From positions 1-38,049 of the forward strand of contig JAIQFF010000033.1 of assembly GCA_020073395.1 (NCBI GenBank): a stretch of 38,049 nt of DNA. The letters run 5' to 3'. Under the pieces are notes generated by a model. It saw nothing but the letters and a program-made list of their open reading frames with translations, did not search any database and had not been told where the DNA came from. Positions within the stretch are counted from its first letter, which is position 1. Every line of letters starts with the position of its first letter. This document shows, piece after piece, positions 35,853-38,049 of the stretch. The position numbers were made by a program, and so were the translations under genes. This DNA is from Terriglobia bacterium (GTDB lineage Bacteria > Acidobacteriota > Terriglobia > Terriglobales > Acidobacteriaceae).

Positions 35853-36602
35853 GTGCCGCAAAAAATCACGTCCGCGCCCGGGAAACCGCTCTCCGCTTCC
35901 GCCGCCAAATTGCGTCTGCTGAAGAAGCTGCACTGCACCCTGAAGTTCGAAAAGAAGGCATCGCAACTGGGTGCGCGCTTTATCGCTGGCGTGGATGAAG
36001 TCGGACGCGGCTCGCTGTTCGGGCCCGTGGTCGCTGCTGCCGTCATCCTCGATCCCGAATATCGGGTACGAGGCCTGCGTGACTCCAAGCTGTTGCCGCC
36101 AGAGCGCCGTACAATCCTGGCAGAACGAATCCGCGAACATGCCCTGGCTTGGGCGGTAGCGGCGGTCGATGCTGCCCGCATCGATCAGATCAATATCTAC
36201 CAGGCCTCGCGTCTGGCCATGCGCGAAGCCGTCTTCGGACTCGATCCGGGGGCCGACCACTTGCTGGTCGATGCCTTGCGCCTGGATTGCGAACTTCCGC
36301 AACAGCCGATTATTCACGGCGATGCCCTGTCGGCTTCGATCGCGGCCGCGTCCATCCTGGCCAAAGTGGAGCGCGACCGCATGATCGTCGAATGGGACCC
36401 GGTCTTTCCGGTTTACGGACTGGCTTCGAACAAAGGCTACAGCACGCCTCGACATCTGGCGGCATTACGAGAACATGGACCCTCTCCGCTTCATCGCCTG
36501 TCATTTGCGCCGGTATGGAATGCGCCCGTGCCACAAGATGTATTGGCGTTCATGCTTGAGGAAGATGAGGAATTCGATAGCGCCGACCTTCGGCCAGCCT
36601 GA
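35853..36602 (+). CDS. rnhB: Ribonuclease HII
   Basis: Endonuclease of 249 residues that cleaves the RNA strand at ribonucleotides embedded in DNA. The active-site motif is GVDEVGRG (Asp48, Glu49), with further acidic residues in LLVDALRLD and the HGDALSASIAAASILAKVERD block, and the GYSTPRHL motif near 195. An N-terminal extension of about 40 basic residues precedes the catalytic domain. The GTG start at 35853 has no strong Shine-Dalgarno. It commonly lies just after rplS in bacteria; here the PilZ gene intervenes. Confidence 0.95.
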   Translation: MPQKITSAPGKPLSASAAKLRLLKKLHCTLKFEKKASQLGARFIAGVDEVGRGSLFGPVVAAAVILDPEYRVRGLRDSKLLPPERRTILAERIREHALAWAVAAVDAARIDQINIYQASRLAMREAVFGLDPGADHLLVDALRLDCELPQQPIIHGDALSASIAAASILAKVERDRMIVEWDPVFPVYGLASNKGYSTPRHLAALREHGPSPLHRLSFAPVWNAPVPQDVLAFMLEEDEEFDSADLRPA

Positions 36603-36606
36603 TGGA

Positions 36607-36623
36607 GTGGGCGGGACGCCCAC
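36607..36623 (+). terminator. Hairpin directly after rnhB
   Basis: gtgggcg-gga-cgcccac, a perfect seven-base-pair stem five bases past the rnhB stop. It has no T-run. It resembles the palindrome at 32161-32180, so it may be a short dispersed repeat that also shields the mRNA 3' end. Confidence 0.4.
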
Positions 36624-36671
36624 CAATAGGCAGCGGGACGGCGGCGCTACATCGAATATACAATCCCTGAC

Positions 36672-37421
36672 ATGCGGCGCATGATGGTGGTAACCGCCCA
36701 TCCGGATGACGAAGCCAGCAGCTTTGGCGGGTCTTTGCGGGTATATAGCGAGCTGGGCGTGGAAACTTGCGTTATTTGCCTGACCTCTGGGCAGGCGGCC
36801 ACGCATCGCGGCGGGGCGCGTAATGACCAGGAACTGGGCGCCATGCGACGCGAGGAATTTGCCGCTGCCTGCAGAATTCTGAGAGTCTCGCGCTGGATCG
36901 CGCTCGACTATCCCGACGGCCAACTGCACCGACTGGACCTGCAATGTGTGGTTTCCGATCTCACGCTGCGCATCCGGGAGTTTCGTCCCCAGGTCCTGCT
37001 CACGTTTGATCCTTCGGGCGGGGTAACCGGGCACACCGATCATACGATGGCATCAGTCTTCGCCACGCTTGCCTTCCACTGGGCAGGACGGAGCAACCGC
37101 TTTCCTGATCAATTGAACGGCCCGGTCACGCCTCACCGAGTCCAGAAGCTCTACCACACCACCGCCGACTTCACTCTGCCTGGGCGGCAACCTATCACTC
37201 TGGCCCCGGCCACGGCCGTGGTCGAGATTGGCAACTATTTGGAAACCAAACTTGAGGCTTTCAGGGCGCATGTCAGCCAGCAGCCTCTGTGGCCGATATT
37301 CGAGGAGTATGCGCGCAAGCGCGGGGAGCGGGAGATGTTCCATCTGGCGGCGGCAGTGAAAGCTGAGCTGCTGACGCCGGAGAGCGACTTGTTCGCGGGC
37401 GTCAGCGAAGAAGTGTCTTAG
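36672..37421 (+). CDS. PIG-L (LmbE-like) family deacetylase
   Basis: Zinc-dependent N-acetyl hydrolase family protein of 249 residues. The metal site begins with AHPDDE (His10, Asp12, Asp13) and is completed by GHTDH (His121, His124). Family members remove acetyl groups from N-acetylglucosaminyl lipids or thiol precursors such as those of mycothiol/bacillithiol; the substrate here is unknown. The protein is soluble with no signal peptide. It starts 69 bases after rnhB on the same strand. An inverted repeat follows in the convergent gap. Confidence 0.93.
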   Translation: MRRMMVVTAHPDDEASSFGGSLRVYSELGVETCVICLTSGQAATHRGGARNDQELGAMRREEFAAACRILRVSRWIALDYPDGQLHRLDLQCVVSDLTLRIREFRPQVLLTFDPSGGVTGHTDHTMASVFATLAFHWAGRSNRFPDQLNGPVTPHRVQKLYHTTADFTLPGRQPITLAPATAVVEIGNYLETKLEAFRAHVSQQPLWPIFEEYARKRGEREMFHLAAAVKAELLTPESDLFAGVSEEVS

Positions 37422-37433
37422 CAGTAAGGGGCG

Positions 37434-37528
37434 GTCGTCAGTCTTCGGTCATCAGTCTTCCGGAGACACACCTTCATTCGCACAGCGTATTACACGTTCC
37501 CGACGGCTGAAGACTGAGGACTGACGAC
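37434..37528. terminator. Inverted repeat in convergent gap, possible bidirectional terminator
   Basis: gtcgtcagtc (37434-37443) pairs exactly with gactgacgac (37519-37528), and inner copies of the same unit (atcagtcttc, gaagactga) extend the pairing imperfectly. It lies between the 3' ends of the PIG-L and M61 genes. The units are of the same kind as the repeat blocks at 31550 and 34781. Confidence 0.45.
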
Positions 37529-37530
37529 TC

Positions 37531-38049
37531 CTACCGCGGCTTGATGATTTCGGTTAGAACGTCGGGTTTGGTTTCATCCCGCACCAGGTGAGGAAATTTC
37601 TCTCCACTGTGATAGTCGAGCTTGTAGGTTTTGTAATATTCCGTGTTCTCCACCAGCAACTCAAGCCCTGCGTTGCTGTTCTTCGCTGCCCGCAACGCGT
37701 CCCCCAGCACGTCCTTTGAGAACTTTCTCCCATTGACGGCAATCAGTTTCATGCCCGGCCCGATTCCCGCCTGCGCTGCAGGCATTCCTTCAACCGTATC
37801 GGTAACCAGTCCATCGCTTTTCAGCCACAATCCGATCGAGTATGCGGCGTTCACGGCGCTCCTTTCACCCTCCTCAGCCTGTACCAGCGGCGAACGGGTT
37901 TCGTCGTAAACCAGTTTCCAGCCGCTGCCCTCGATGCCGCCCAGGGGAGCGCCCGGCCCGTGGTTGGTCAGGCGCTCGGTCCAGAATCCGCGCCAGTTGT
38001 ACGGCGCAACCTGGTTCAGGGTGTTGACGATATCGCCGAACGTGTAAGT
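37531..38049 (-). CDS. M61-family (glycyl aminopeptidase-like) peptidase, C-terminal part
   Basis: The minus-strand frame runs from the stop at 37531 through the window edge without interruption, so this is the last 172 residues of a longer protein. The visible part shows NQVAPYNWRGFWTERL and APLGGIEGSGWKLVYDET, followed by a PDZ domain (TVEGMPAAQAGIGPGMKLIAVNGRKFS), the layout of M61 peptidases. The catalytic HExxH domain lies outside the window. An internal GTG at 37854 is not a real start. Convergent with the PIG-L gene. Confidence 0.85.
   Translation of the reverse strand, partial: TYTFGDIVNTLNQVAPYNWRGFWTERLTNHGPGAPLGGIEGSGWKLVYDETRSPLVQAEEGERSAVNAAYSIGLWLKSDGLVTDTVEGMPAAQAGIGPGMKLIAVNGRKFSKDVLGDALRAAKNSNAGLELLVENTEYYKTYKLDYHSGEKFPHLVRDETKPDVLTEIIKPR

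Noticed and set aside
35643..36455. 270-codon minus-strand open frame opposite rnhB
   Set aside because: Overlaps rnhB completely and ends in the 20-bp inverted repeat; no protein-like features.

Overview
The window looks like a piece of an Acidobacteriota chromosome (Terriglobia/Koribacter-like). This is inferred from moderately GC-rich coding sequence, the gene content and order, many secreted or envelope stress proteins, and short intergenic hairpin repeats of a type common in that phylum. Taxonomy is inference, because no rRNA gene is present. About 38 protein genes, one tRNA gene and two decayed genes can be supported.

Layout. (1) 61-4241, minus strand: TerC-type membrane protein, M50 protease with CBS domains, BON-domain protein and a fasciclin protein with a helical extension, an envelope/stress set. 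A plus-strand lipocalin follows at 4413-4985. (2) 4971-8191, minus strand: a compact four-gene phosphorelay (CHASE3/PAS histidine kinase, CheY-like receiver, Hpt protein, NarL-type regulator). (3) 8237-11782: a 5'-truncated VTT/DedA remnant, DUF427, DUF4397 and a second fasciclin protein, then two tiny overlapping membrane-protein genes. (4) 11871-18376: a light/photodamage-type island with a DUF2256 zinc-ribbon protein, an SDR lacking the usual catalytic Tyr, an XRE-cupin regulator, an SDR-DUF2867 protein, a class II CPD photolyase, DUF2177 and DUF1295. (5) 18950-22802: a small membrane-anchored protein, then a two-gene unit encoding a double-domain KaiC homologue and an unusual CheB-Crp/Fnr fusion. 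(6) 23194-23796: a frameshifted tyrosine-integrase remnant abutting the 3' end of tRNA-Glu, an old integration scar. (7) 23833-32019: an unknown protein, then a minus-strand housekeeping unit recO-glyQ-glyS-ppdK and a 7Fe-type ferredoxin. (8) 32275-36602: the conserved translation cluster rpsP-khpA-rimM-trmD-rplS with rnhB, interrupted by a PilZ-domain gene. (9) 36672-38049: a PIG-L deacetylase and the C-terminal end of an M61 peptidase that runs off the window.

How the parts fit together. Regions 2, 4 and 5 look like sensory modules (phosphorelay, light/oxidative damage response, KaiC plus Crp-type output), while regions 7 and 8 are core metabolism and translation. The least ordinary items are the CheB-Crp fusion with an Asp-to-Glu change at the expected catalytic acid, its pairing with a KaiC that has a Ser-Ser pair at the phospho-site and no kaiA/kaiB nearby, the photolyase-linked island, the rimM gene with no standard start codon ahead of its conserved N-terminus, and several inverted-repeat families in intergenic DNA. 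All family calls were made by reading the sequence, without database searches.
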